Below are positions 12,333 to 23,135 of a stretch of DNA of 64,000 nt, piece by piece (the first letter of the stretch is position 1; every line of letters begins with the position of its first letter). Source of the DNA: Butyrivibrio sp. (GTDB lineage Bacteria > Bacillota > Clostridia > Lachnospirales > Lachnospiraceae). The notes under the pieces are model-generated. The model did no database searches and was not told the origin of the DNA. It worked only from the letters and a program-made list of their open reading frames with translations. The position numbers and the translations under genes are program-made. The stretch is from contig JAKVKH010000012.1 in NCBI GenBank assembly GCA_022486625.1, positions 17,423-81,422 on the forward strand, given 5' to 3'.

Positions 12333-12356
12333 ATCCGGCCTGAAAAAGAGCCGGAT
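12333..12356 (+). other. Intercistronic hairpin between trpB and trpA
   Basis: ATCCGGC (12333-12339) pairs with GCCGGAT (12350-12356) around a 10-base A-rich loop. There is no U run after it, so it is more likely an RNA-processing or stability element than a terminator. The 71-base gap is the only large one among trpB and trpA. Confidence 0.5.
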
Positions 12357-12382
12357 TTACAGGAAAGGTATGGCGTATCATC

Positions 12383-13177
12383 ATGGATAAAATCAGAATT
12401 GCAGATGCCTTCAATCATGGAAAGGCACTGATTACATTTATTACCGGCGGCGATCCGGACCTTGAAACGACGGAAAAGCTGCTTCCCGCAATGCAGGAAG
12501 CAGGATCTGACCTGATCGAAATCGGAATCCCCTTTTCGGATCCGATTGCAGAAGGGCCGGTCATTCAGGAAGCAAATGAAAGGGCATTGTCAAAGGGCTG
12601 CACGACGGATCTTCTCTTTGACAGCGTTAAAAGGATACGGGAAAGCGGGAAGGTAACTGTCCCGCTTGTATATCTGACCTATATCAATCCGATTTTTACC
12701 TATGGAAAAGAAAAGTTTCTGAAAAGATGTGTGGAATGCGGAATCAACGGACTGATTATTCCGGATCTTCCGTTTGAAGAAAAGGATGAGATTTCAGAGC
12801 TGTGCAGAACCTATGAAGTGGATTTGATCTCCATGATTGCACCGACATCGGAAGAGAGAATCAGAAAAATTGCTGCGGATGCCACCGGATTTCTCTATGT
12901 TGTTTCTTCGCTCGGCGTGACCGGTGTCCGAAGTGAAATCAAAACGGATATAGAATCCATGATCAGTCACGTGCGCAGTGCATCAGACATTCCGGCGGCA
13001 GTTGGATTCGGAATATCGAATCCGGAGCAGGCACGGGAGATGGCAGGAAAATCAGACGGCGCGATCATCGGATCTGCGATTGTCAGAATTGTCGGCAAAT
13101 ATGGAACCGCATGTGTACCGCAGGTAGAGCAGTTTATCAGAGAACTTCGAAAGGGCGTAGACGGGGCAGTACAATAA
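12383..13177 (+). CDS. trpA: Tryptophan synthase alpha chain
   Basis: TrpA cleaves indole-glycerol phosphate and channels indole to TrpB. The 264-residue protein has the catalytic Glu in LIEIGIPFSDP with the nearby Asp, and VVSSLGVTGVR and AVGFGIS for phosphate binding. It is the last gene of trpDCFBA; a strong hairpin terminator follows 40 bases later. Confidence 0.96.
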   Translation: MDKIRIADAFNHGKALITFITGGDPDLETTEKLLPAMQEAGSDLIEIGIPFSDPIAEGPVIQEANERALSKGCTTDLLFDSVKRIRESGKVTVPLVYLTYINPIFTYGKEKFLKRCVECGINGLIIPDLPFEEKDEISELCRTYEVDLISMIAPTSEERIRKIAADATGFLYVVSSLGVTGVRSEIKTDIESMISHVRSASDIPAAVGFGISNPEQAREMAGKSDGAIIGSAIVRIVGKYGTACVPQVEQFIRELRKGVDGAVQ

Positions 13178-13218
13178 TCACACCAGACGATTCATATGGT
13201 GGATAACTTCAGAAAAAG

Positions 13219-13254
13219 AAAGCGGTGCAGGGGAAAACTCTTCTGCGCCGCTTT
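13219..13254. terminator. Shared terminator of trpA and the leftward clc gene
   Basis: AAAGCGGTGCAG (13219-13230) pairs with CTGCGCCGCTTT (13243-13254) with a single G-U pair. A T run follows on the plus strand and an A-rich stretch precedes it, giving a U run on the minus strand too, so it can serve the convergent genes trpA and clc. Confidence 0.88.
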
Positions 13255-13257
13255 TCT

Positions 13258-14517
13258 TTATTTGGTGTCACGATTGACATATTTATTGCGGAATTTGGAA
13301 TACACGATTTTCTGACTGCTGTAAACACTGTAATATCCGGAGAATGTGTAGCTCAGGGCAATGGCGATCAGATAGTAGGGCATCCCGGCATAGCCGAACA
13401 GTTCAAAGCATAACAGCAGAGAAGAAATCGGACAGTTGGTCACACTGCAGAAAAGTGCACCCATGCCGATAGCGGAACAAAGCGCAGGATTAAAACCGCC
13501 GAGGTTTGCAAACAGACAGCCGAATGTTGCACCGATATACAGGGAAGGAACAATTTCACCGCCCTTATAACCGGCGCCGAGCGTCAGGACCGTGAACAGG
13601 ATCTTCAGAAGGAAGGCGGCATCTGGTGCATCACCGTTTGTGGCCATTTCGATGACATTCATTCCCGCGCCGTTGTACAGTTGTGTACCGGATACGAAGG
13701 TCAGAATGACGATAAAACATCCGCCGACAAAGATACGCAGGTAAGGATTTTTCAGGTATTTCTGATAAAGTACACTCGATTTGTGCAGGGCAATGCAGAA
13801 TACAATGCTGACCAGCGCGCACAGAAGTGCCAGTATAGATGCGAAAAAGGCGTGGTTGATAGTAAAGTCAGGAATATTGCTGATGGAAAAAACATCCGGA
13901 GTTACACCGAAATGTCTTGCCATATAGGTGGCAACAAGTGCAGACAGGACACAGGGAACGAGTGCTGCATAGTACATAATGCCGACACTTTCAATTTCCA
14001 TTGCCAGAAAAGCAGCCGCCATGGGTGTTCCGAAAAGAGCGGAAAATGCAGCGCTCATACCGCACATGGTAATGATTTTCTGGTCTCCTTCATTAAAGCG
14101 AAAAAGGCGTCCCAGATTCTGACCGATACAACCGCCGATCTGAAGGGCTGCGCTTTCTCGCCCGGCGGATCCGCCAAACAGATGCGTGATAACTGTGGAA
14201 ATAAAGATCAGAGGTGCCTTGCGAAGCGGAATCGGTGCACTTTGCTGAATGGAATCGATGACCAGATTGGTGCCCTTATCGTCATAGTCGTTCAGCCTGT
14301 GATACAGAAATACAATCAGAAGTCCGGCGAGCGGAAGAAGGCAGATGATCCAGCCATGCATCTGACGGTATACGGTTGCATAATGAATTCCGAAATAGAA
14401 GATGATTCCGATACCGCCGACGATGATTCCCGTTATGATACCGGCAGCGATCCATTTCAGAAGGATCAGCAGTCTGTGAATAAAGTCTTTCAGTTCCTGT
14501 TTTTCGATAAAATTCAT
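13258..14517 (-). CDS. ClC-family anion channel/antiporter, possibly fluoride type
   Basis: This 419-residue membrane protein has the ten or more hydrophobic helices of the ClC family. The gating-glutamate motif reads GGSAGRESAALQIGG, a variant of the classic GREGP, and a later KGGEIVPSLYIGATFG matches the second selectivity region. GGSAGRE and KGGEI/V resemble the fluoride-exporting CLC-F subgroup more than chloride exchangers, but this is by eye. No fluoride riboswitch is visible in the 47-base gap upstream. GGGGAA precedes the ATG. Confidence 0.85.
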   Translation of the reverse strand: MNFIEKQELKDFIHRLLILLKWIAAGIITGIIVGGIGIIFYFGIHYATVYRQMHGWIICLLPLAGLLIVFLYHRLNDYDDKGTNLVIDSIQQSAPIPLRKAPLIFISTVITHLFGGSAGRESAALQIGGCIGQNLGRLFRFNEGDQKIITMCGMSAAFSALFGTPMAAAFLAMEIESVGIMYYAALVPCVLSALVATYMARHFGVTPDVFSISNIPDFTINHAFFASILALLCALVSIVFCIALHKSSVLYQKYLKNPYLRIFVGGCFIVILTFVSGTQLYNGAGMNVIEMATNGDAPDAAFLLKILFTVLTLGAGYKGGEIVPSLYIGATFGCLFANLGGFNPALCSAIGMGALFCSVTNCPISSLLLCFELFGYAGMPYYLIAIALSYTFSGYYSVYSSQKIVYSKFRNKYVNRDTK

Positions 14518-14564
14518 AATATATTCCCCAATTTCCCCAAAACGACAGATACATTAAAATATAT

Positions 14565-15530
14565 TCAGATCAGTGACAGCGATTTAAGCAGATACAGCCA
14601 GAATGTAAGTGAAAAGGCACAGCCAAAGGTTGTCATCATTACGGTGCTGGAAGTAAGCGTTCCTTCATGTCCCATATTTCTGGCCATAATGTAGCAGCTG
14701 ACGGTGGACGCGGAGCCCAACATCACGAGCAGTGCGACCAGTTCCTGATTGCGGAAGCCCAGAAGGACTGCAAGAGGCAGAAAGGCGGCAACCAGCAGAA
14801 GGAGTTTAATGACGCTGGCAGCAAGTGCAGGTGCAACTTCGGCTTTTGCCTTTGTCAGATCAAAGGCGGAGCCCATCGCCATCAGACCAAGAGGAGTTGC
14901 CAGAACCGCAATATTCTTTATCGTAGCAGCAAAGATCTTCGGCTGAGGGATGCCCAGGACTGACCATAAGAGACCAGCCAGAATGCCGATAATGATCGGA
15001 TTGGTGATAATTCCGCGAAGTGTTTTCATCACAAGCGCCCGGTCAGGGCGTCTGCGTTTACCATCTGCAGAAGGTGCAGTTACTGTCAGGACGATGACTG
15101 CAAAAATATTATAAAGAGGAACACTTCCAAGAATCATCAGCGGTGCCATACCGCTGTTGCCGTCTCCATAAATGTTCTGGATAAAGGCAATGCCCAGAAT
15201 TGCAGCACTGCTGCGGTAGGAGACCTGTATGAATTCTCCCCGCTTTCCGGTGTCATGGATGAAAAGAAAGGAAATCAGTGTAATCAGAAGAATGCTCAGG
15301 AGTGTAACCAGGAAGCAGAACAATACGAATTTCCCATTCCAGGAAGAAGCAAAATCCTGTACCGAAAGATCCTGAAACAAAAGAACCGGCAGTGCTACTT
15401 TAAATACAAACTTATTCAGTGCAGCGGTAAAATCCTCTTTCATCAGACCGATTTTGCGGAAAAACAGTCCGCACAGCATGATCAGAAAAATCGGAAATGT
15501 TGCATTAATGCTGAAAACGAAATTTTCCAT
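14565..15530 (-). CDS. AEC-family transporter (auxin efflux carrier type)
   Basis: The 321-residue protein (start MENFVFSIN at 15530, behind an AAAGG site) has about ten hydrophobic segments in the inverted-repeat arrangement of the AEC family, with LCGLFFRKIGL near the N terminus and a proline-containing NPIIIGILAGLLWS in the middle. Bacterial members export or exchange organic acids such as malate; the substrate here is unknown. An in-frame upstream ATG would add 20 residues overlapping the preceding ribosome binding site and is less likely. Confidence 0.87.
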   Translation of the reverse strand: MENFVFSINATFPIFLIMLCGLFFRKIGLMKEDFTAALNKFVFKVALPVLLFQDLSVQDFASSWNGKFVLFCFLVTLLSILLITLISFLFIHDTGKRGEFIQVSYRSSAAILGIAFIQNIYGDGNSGMAPLMILGSVPLYNIFAVIVLTVTAPSADGKRRRPDRALVMKTLRGIITNPIIIGILAGLLWSVLGIPQPKIFAATIKNIAVLATPLGLMAMGSAFDLTKAKAEVAPALAASVIKLLLLVAAFLPLAVLLGFRNQELVALLVMLGSASTVSCYIMARNMGHEGTLTSSTVMMTTFGCAFSLTFWLYLLKSLSLI

Positions 15531-15562
15531 GAAAAAAAGCCTTTCATAAATAAAAGCACAGG

Positions 15563-16324
15563 TTAATTCAGTAAAAGTCCTACCGGACAATGATCGGAAC
15601 CGGTCACATCCGAGTAAATCATAGCATCCTCAAGTCGATTTTCAAGAGCAGCGGAGGTGATAAAGTAATCAATTCTCCATCCGGCATTGTTTTCCCTGGC
15701 ATGAAAACGGTAAGACCACCAGGAATAGGCACCCTCAAGATCCGGATAGAAATGACGGAAACTGTCAATCAGGCCGGAAGAGAGGATGGCATCAAATTTT
15801 GTACGTTCTTCATCGGTAAAGCCGGCATGTCCACGGTTGGTTTTCGGGTTTTTCAGGTCGATCTCTCTATGGGCAACATTGAGATCTCCGCAGTAAATTA
15901 CCGGTTTTTTCTCCTCGAGTTTTCTGACATAAAAGAGAAAGTCATCTTCCCATTTCATGCGGTAGGCAAGGCGTGAAAGATCCTCCTTGGAATTCGGGAC
16001 ATAAACGGTAATCAGATAATAATCCGGATATTCCAGTGTAATGACGCGCCCTTCATGATCATGTTCCTCGATGCCCAGACCATATGCAACGCTTTGCGGC
16101 TCTTTTCTGACGAAAATGGCAGTGCCGGAATAACCCTTTTTCTCGGCATAATTCCAGTACTGATGATAGCCGGGAAGTTCCAGGCGGATCTGTCCTTCCT
16201 GGAGCTTGGTTTCCTGCAGGCAGAGTGCATCCGGGTTTTCCTTTTTCATAAAGGCGTCAAAGGAGCCTTTTGAAATACAGGCGCGAAAACCGTTTACGTT
16301 CCATGAAATCAGTTTTTCTGACAT
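15563..16324 (-). CDS. xth: Exodeoxyribonuclease III / AP endonuclease
   Basis: This 253-residue EEP-fold nuclease repairs abasic sites and 3' blocked ends. Family motifs appear in order: [16 protein letters not shown] (metal-binding Glu), [12 protein letters not shown], and SDHCPVGLL with the catalytic Asp-His. The length matches ExoIII. It is co-oriented with the AEC gene 32 bases downstream and the surface-modification genes upstream, with no obvious functional link. Confidence 0.95.
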   Translation of the reverse strand: MSEKLISWNVNGFRACISKGSFDAFMKKENPDALCLQETKLQEGQIRLELPGYHQYWNYAEKKGYSGTAIFVRKEPQSVAYGLGIEEHDHEGRVITLEYPDYYLITVYVPNSKEDLSRLAYRMKWEDDFLFYVRKLEEKKPVIYCGDLNVAHREIDLKNPKTNRGHAGFTDEERTKFDAILSSGLIDSFRHFYPDLEGAYSWWSYRFHARENNAGWRIDYFITSAALENRLEDAMIYSDVTGSDHCPVGLLLN

Positions 16325-16364
16325 TGTCTGTGTATCCTTTCTGTTAAAATCAGTGAGGCAGAAA

Positions 16365-17489
16365 TTAATTGCTTTCGTAGGTCAGGAGGTTCTGTTCCTC
16401 ATAGGGTCTGATCAGTCTGTTAACGATTTCATCAGAAAAATCAGACATTTCATCCAGTTTCTCCACATAATTATCTTTGGTCAGACGGTAGTTGCCGCTG
16501 ACCATCTGGTCCAGCATCCACTTATTGATTTCCGGAGAAAAATGGATGGAATCCATATAATTATCAAGATTGGTGATAATATCAGGGACGTTCTGGAAAC
16601 AGTATATTTCAACATTATCATAGGCAAGAAGGGCCTTTACCGTCTCTTTTTCATTATAAATACAGGCATTTCTGATTCCTGTCCTGTAGCTTCCGTCCCA
16701 CCACAGCATGGAATATGCAGGGAAAAAGAAATGAAACTGTGTATCCGGATGGGCGGCAACTTCTGCGGTGAGCAGAGAAATATTGCCTTCAAGCTGTGAT
16801 TTATAGGTGTTTTCCGGCATCATGGGAGTTACGTCTTTCTGACGAAAATAAAGACCCAGTGCGCTCTGGTGGTTGAAAGTTTTCCATTTTGCCCAGTTAT
16901 AGGATTCATTTTCATCATAGTCAGAGAACCAGGAATTCACAATTTCATAGGGAATTTTTTTCAGCAGAACATCCTTATTGAACAGGTACTGCACATCATT
17001 AAAGGGGTTATGATCATACAGATACATCGGGCATCCTGTCGATTTATAGGTGGTGACAGGATCGGCGGAAAGTGAGGATGGATCTATATTATAAAAAACA
17101 TGTTTCAGCGTATGTTTTTCAAAAGCTGCGTCCAGCAGGTAACACAGATCTGCCGTTGCACCATAGGAACGGACTGCCTTGATGGTGGTGCAGCCATAGG
17201 CATCATTGTACCAGCCGTTGTTATTATTCTCAGTCACAGATGAGCCGACGATCAGCGCATCATAATCAAAATTGCGGAGTGAGCCGATACACTGATATTC
17301 CTTATCGCTTAGAACCGCCTTCATTCCAAACCATGGTTTATGATAGTGGTAAAACGGATCAAAAGCATAGACAACGGCAGCGATCAGAAGACAGAGCGTG
17401 AGAATGCCGATCAGCAGGCGTTTCAGGAACTTCTGCGGTGCAACTGTATTTGTATGTGAGGTTTTAATATCCGATACTTTTTTTGACAT
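16365..17489 (-). CDS. Membrane-anchored SGNH-like protein, partner of MBOAT acyltransferase
   Basis: The 374-residue protein has one N-terminal membrane anchor (about residues 24-44) and an extracytoplasmic domain. [12 protein letters not shown] looks like an SGNH block I with the nucleophile Ser in GSS, and [10 protein letters not shown] near residue 315 fits the block V Asp-x-x-His. Such proteins accompany MBOAT acyltransferases (compare AlgX/AlgJ or DltD) and move acyl groups onto surface glycans. The MBOAT gene lies 56 bases upstream in the same direction. The acceptor polymer is unknown; it is not obviously DltD. Confidence 0.75.
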   Translation of the reverse strand: MSKKVSDIKTSHTNTVAPQKFLKRLLIGILTLCLLIAAVVYAFDPFYHYHKPWFGMKAVLSDKEYQCIGSLRNFDYDALIVGSSVTENNNNGWYNDAYGCTTIKAVRSYGATADLCYLLDAAFEKHTLKHVFYNIDPSSLSADPVTTYKSTGCPMYLYDHNPFNDVQYLFNKDVLLKKIPYEIVNSWFSDYDENESYNWAKWKTFNHQSALGLYFRQKDVTPMMPENTYKSQLEGNISLLTAEVAAHPDTQFHFFFPAYSMLWWDGSYRTGIRNACIYNEKETVKALLAYDNVEIYCFQNVPDIITNLDNYMDSIHFSPEINKWMLDQMVSGNYRLTKDNYVEKLDEMSDFSDEIVNRLIRPYEEQNLLTYESN

Positions 17490-17545
17490 AAGGCTTCCTT
17501 AACAGACTGCTGCTTACAGCAGCGTTCTATGCAGAACGGTAAAAG

Positions 17546-19105
17546 TCAGAACTTAAAGTAAATAAAGGTGCTGACCTGTGACAGTGACAGGAAAGACCAG
17601 ATAAACAGTATGATCAGGGACATACAGGTCTTTCTGGAAAATGTTGTTGTCGTGGCGATTTCCAGTGCGTTTTTTCTTGTGATCACAAAGGCGGAAATGG
17701 CAAGCAGAAGGAGGAATGCGATCAGGTACATCGGATCGATGAGCGAAGGAGCGGCAAGAGAAAGCGCTTCCTTTACCAGATAAATTTCTGCAATATCAAG
17801 CTTTCCGGCTACGCGGTACAGAAATCCGGGCCAGGTAAAGTAGAAGAGTCTGCGGAACATTGCACCTGCAAAGGCCATATTCTCTGAACGGAAGAAGATC
17901 AGAGAGATGACAAAGAACAGAAAGGTAAAGAACTGTCCGGTTCTTCTGGAAACGGTTACAAGCGGGTGATCACGGAGCAGGTAATGTCTTTGCCTGCTCT
18001 CCGTTCTGGAATCCCGGGCGCTGACAATGCCGATATCGTCCCAGACGACGAGAAGACCCTGCATGAGTCCCCAGCAGACATAGGTCCAGCCGGCGCCATG
18101 CCATAGTCCACTCAGAATGAATACGATAAGTACATTGATCATCGTACGCCTTCTTCCCTTCCGGCTTCCGCCGAGGGGAATATAGACATATCGGATAAAA
18201 AAGCGGGACAGCGTCATATGCCATCTCTGCCACAGTTCCTTGACTGTTGCGGATTTGTACGGTGAATTGAAGTTTACAGGCAGCGTGATGCCCAGCATCA
18301 GCGACAGACCGGAAGCCATATCACAGTAACCGCTGAAATCAAAATAAATTTCAAAGGTATATGCCAGCATGACCAGAATCACCGTAACGGTGTCAAGGTA
18401 ATAGGTCTGTTCAAAACCGTAATTTACGGGAAGTGCCAGCGTATCGGCCAGAAGAACCTTTTTGGACAGTCCGATAATGAACAGCACACATCCTCTGGCA
18501 AAGCGATCTGCATTGAAACAGCGTTTCTCTTCGTCATGGAACTGTGAAATAATCTCTTCATGAAAGGCGATCGGACCTTCGATCAGTTTGGGAAAATAAG
18601 CAACATAAGCCGTATAGTCAAGAAGGCAGTAATGCGGCGCCTTACCTCTGCAGCGGTCGATCAGATAGGACATCTGCTGGAATACGTAAAAGCTGATGCC
18701 GATTGGCATGATGATTCTGAAAAGCGGCAGATCGGTATGAAATGCCGTATTGATATTGCCGATGAAAAAACCGTAATATTTGAATACAAAAAGAAGTCCG
18801 AGGTGGAATAAGACACTGATGACAAGGAGTACCCTGCGCCATTTCCGACTGGAAGAATTCATTTCTGCTGCGGGTTCAGAAGAGGGACATTTCTCACGGA
18901 TCAAAAGACTCAGGGCGTGGCTGACAAGAATGCTGGCGATCAGAATCACCAGAAATTTCCAGCTGAACATGCCATAGAACCAGAAGGACATACCGGTCAG
19001 AAAGGCCAGAGCCGTCCTGTAATAATGAAAGTGGTTCAGCAGATACCAGCCGATGAGTGTCAGAGGAAAAAATATTAAGATAAAAAGAAAAGAATTAAAC
19101 AGCAT
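17546..19105 (-). CDS. MBOAT-family membrane O-acyltransferase
   Basis: This 519-residue polytopic protein starts at ATG 19105 (MLFNSFLFILIFFPLTL), eight bases after AGGAGA. The conserved histidine region SGLWHGAGWTYVCWGLMQG, the FDFSGYCDMASGLSLMLG segment and NSPYKSATVKELWQRWHM are hallmarks of the AlgI/DltB branch. These enzymes pass acyl groups from the cytosol across the membrane. With the SGNH-like gene downstream it forms a two-gene glycan O-acylation unit. An earlier in-frame ATG would add 11 residues upstream of the ribosome binding site. Confidence 0.93.
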   Translation of the reverse strand: MLFNSFLFILIFFPLTLIGWYLLNHFHYYRTALAFLTGMSFWFYGMFSWKFLVILIASILVSHALSLLIREKCPSSEPAAEMNSSSRKWRRVLLVISVLFHLGLLFVFKYYGFFIGNINTAFHTDLPLFRIIMPIGISFYVFQQMSYLIDRCRGKAPHYCLLDYTAYVAYFPKLIEGPIAFHEEIISQFHDEEKRCFNADRFARGCVLFIIGLSKKVLLADTLALPVNYGFEQTYYLDTVTVILVMLAYTFEIYFDFSGYCDMASGLSLMLGITLPVNFNSPYKSATVKELWQRWHMTLSRFFIRYVYIPLGGSRKGRRRTMINVLIVFILSGLWHGAGWTYVCWGLMQGLLVVWDDIGIVSARDSRTESRQRHYLLRDHPLVTVSRRTGQFFTFLFFVISLIFFRSENMAFAGAMFRRLFYFTWPGFLYRVAGKLDIAEIYLVKEALSLAAPSLIDPMYLIAFLLLLAISAFVITRKNALEIATTTTFSRKTCMSLIILFIWSFLSLSQVSTFIYFKF

Positions 19106-19150
19106 CCGTAATCTCCTGTATCCAGCGTCAGTGCGCAAAAATCTGATGAT

Positions 19151-19159
19151 AGTATAGCA
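19151..19159 (-). promoter_or_regulatory. Extended -10 promoter for the MBOAT operon
   Basis: Read on the minus strand, TGCTATACT is a TGn-extended -10 element. No good -35 is seen at the usual distance. The start point would be near 19144, about 40 bases before the MBOAT start. Confidence 0.5.
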
Positions 19160-19205
19160 TAAATCGACACCAGATGCAGAAGATTACAGTGTTGTTTTAT
19201 ATGAA

Positions 19206-21801
<2,596 letters not shown>

Positions 21802-21877
21802 ACTATAATAAATATAGTCTGATTTATGTAATGCATCGTTTGATATGAAATGAACCGACATAAGGAGGTTTTTCAGG

Positions 21878-22804
21878 ATGGGAAAGAAATCAAGGTTTTT
21901 TTTACTCAGTCTGTTTTCTGCCATTGCAGGCGGCGGGATCCTGATCGGCAATAATGTTTATAAAATGGCAGCAGTACCTGTGCAGCATACAGATGATGAT
22001 AAGGATTCATCTCCGGAAGTGACAAAAGGACGGATGTGGGTCAGAAATCATCCGGATCGCAGGGACATTTATATTGATTCAATTGATCATCTCAAGCTGC
22101 ATGCAACTTATATTCCGGCGCAGCGGGATACACACAGATATGCGCTCTGCATTCACGGAACCTATGATTACAGCGAAAGTGTCGGTATTTATGCCACACA
22201 TTATCATGAAGCTGGCATGCACGTACTGCTCCCGGATCTTCGTGGATTTGGAAGAAGTGAAGGAAAATATGTCGGTTATGGTGTAGATGACAGATTTGAT
22301 ATTATTGAATGGATTTACTGGATTATTCGCAGAGATCCGCAGGCAAGAATTCTGCTTCACGGAGTTTCCATGGGTGCTGCGACTACGCTGATGGTGACCG
22401 GAGAGCATCTTCCGGAGAATGTTATTGCAGCAGTAGCGGACAGCGCATACACAACGGCAGAGGAAGAGTTTGTGGACGTATATAATCGTTCAGAGAAAAA
22501 GATTCTTCCGGCGAAACTGATGGTGATTCTGGCCAGAATGGAAATCCTTCTGCGCGCAGGCTATGACATCAGAGAAGCCAGTCCCATTGAGGCAGTCAGA
22601 AATTCAAAGACACCGACTTTATTTGTACATGGAGATGATGATCATCTGATTGATCCGCAGATGTGTCAGAGACTGTATGATGCAGCCAAATGCCCGAAGG
22701 AATATTGCACATTCCTGGGGGCAGATCATATTGAAGGCGTAACGGCGGAACCCGAAAAGTATTGGAAAAAGGTGGAGAGTTTCCTTGAAAAGGCACAGTT
22801 TTAA
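21878..22804 (+). CDS. Alpha/beta hydrolase with N-terminal membrane anchor
   Basis: The 308-residue protein has an N-terminal hydrophobic segment (residues 6-29) that may anchor it outside the membrane. The nucleophile elbow is GVSMG with Ser164; the acid is in VHGDDDHLID (near residue 254) and the histidine is in GADHIEG (His284). CIHGTYDYSES resembles the oxyanion-hole strand. It belongs to the YqkD/FrsA-like or S33-type serine hydrolases; the substrate is unknown. AAGGAGG precedes the ATG, and a terminator follows. Confidence 0.85.
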   Translation: MGKKSRFFLLSLFSAIAGGGILIGNNVYKMAAVPVQHTDDDKDSSPEVTKGRMWVRNHPDRRDIYIDSIDHLKLHATYIPAQRDTHRYALCIHGTYDYSESVGIYATHYHEAGMHVLLPDLRGFGRSEGKYVGYGVDDRFDIIEWIYWIIRRDPQARILLHGVSMGAATTLMVTGEHLPENVIAAVADSAYTTAEEEFVDVYNRSEKKILPAKLMVILARMEILLRAGYDIREASPIEAVRNSKTPTLFVHGDDDHLIDPQMCQRLYDAAKCPKEYCTFLGADHIEGVTAEPEKYWKKVESFLEKAQF

Positions 22805-22835
22805 CGCTGGTGCGGGATCCTGTTTTTGAGGGTAC

Positions 22836-22847
22836 GGTTACGTTTCC
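22836..22847. promoter_or_regulatory. LacI-type operator-like palindrome, distal copy
   Basis: GGTTACGTTTCC is, on the opposite strand, GGAAACGTAACC and differs by one base from the site at 23052-23063. It lies 216 bases upstream of that site, before a terminator, so it may be an auxiliary operator for looping or a chance copy. Confidence 0.4.
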
Positions 22848-22877
22848 GAAAAAGGAATATTTTAATGAAAATCTGAA

Positions 22878-22910
22878 GACCTGGCAGAACCATCTGCCGG
22901 GTCTTTTTTT
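22878..22910 (+). terminator. Intrinsic terminator after the hydrolase gene
   Basis: GACCTGGCAG (22878-22887) pairs with CTGCCGGGTC (22894-22903) with one G-U pair, followed by seven T. The rest of the 331-base gap 22805-23135 holds the promoter and operator candidates for the ABC importer. Confidence 0.9.
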
Positions 22911-23013
22911 GCCTGTAAGTACAGATTATAAGCTAAAAAAGAAAAAGTGCACAAAATAAGAGATGATATTTTGAGTATAATGCACGAATTTGTGAAATGT
23001 AGGCAGCTGATTG

Positions 23014-23042
23014 TTGAAAAGCATGCGTGAAAGTGCTATTGT
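23014..23042 (+). promoter_or_regulatory. Promoter of the sugar ABC importer operon
   Basis: TTGAAA (23014-23019) and TATTGT (23037-23042) have a 17-base spacer. The start would be near 23049, just before the operator-like palindrome. A TATAAT at 22976-22981 lacks a good -35 and is a second possibility. Confidence 0.55.
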
Positions 23043-23051
23043 AAGTTCAAC

Positions 23052-23063
23052 GGAAACGTTACC
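23052..23063. promoter_or_regulatory. LacI-type operator candidate at the start site
   Basis: GGAAACGTTACC is a near-palindrome with a central CG, the common form of LacI-family operators. It sits at about +4 to +15 of the predicted transcript, a position where a bound repressor would block initiation. No LacI gene is adjacent; the one at 61425 is distant and sits beside a different palindrome. Confidence 0.5.
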
Positions 23064-23135
23064 GGAAGCGATACCGAAAATACAGGAAATTCCGGAATAG
23101 TGAATGGATGATCTACAAAGGGAGGTCTATCGAAC

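Noticed and set aside
13681..14694. A 337-codon plus-strand frame opposite the ClC and AEC genes
   Set aside because: It spans two membrane-protein genes on the other strand, and its Lys/Asp/Gln-rich sequence is the mirror of hydrophobic codons. No domain was recognised.
17509..17523. GCTGCT/AGCAGC hairpin between the SGNH-like and MBOAT genes
   Set aside because: The stem is only 6 bp without a U run, so a terminator is unlikely and the two genes are probably co-transcribed.
22971..22981. TATAAT at 22976-22981 as the main importer promoter
   Set aside because: No acceptable -35 is found 16-18 bases upstream; the TTGAAA/TATTGT pair at 23014-23042 is better spaced and sits next to the operator candidate. 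It may still be a secondary start.
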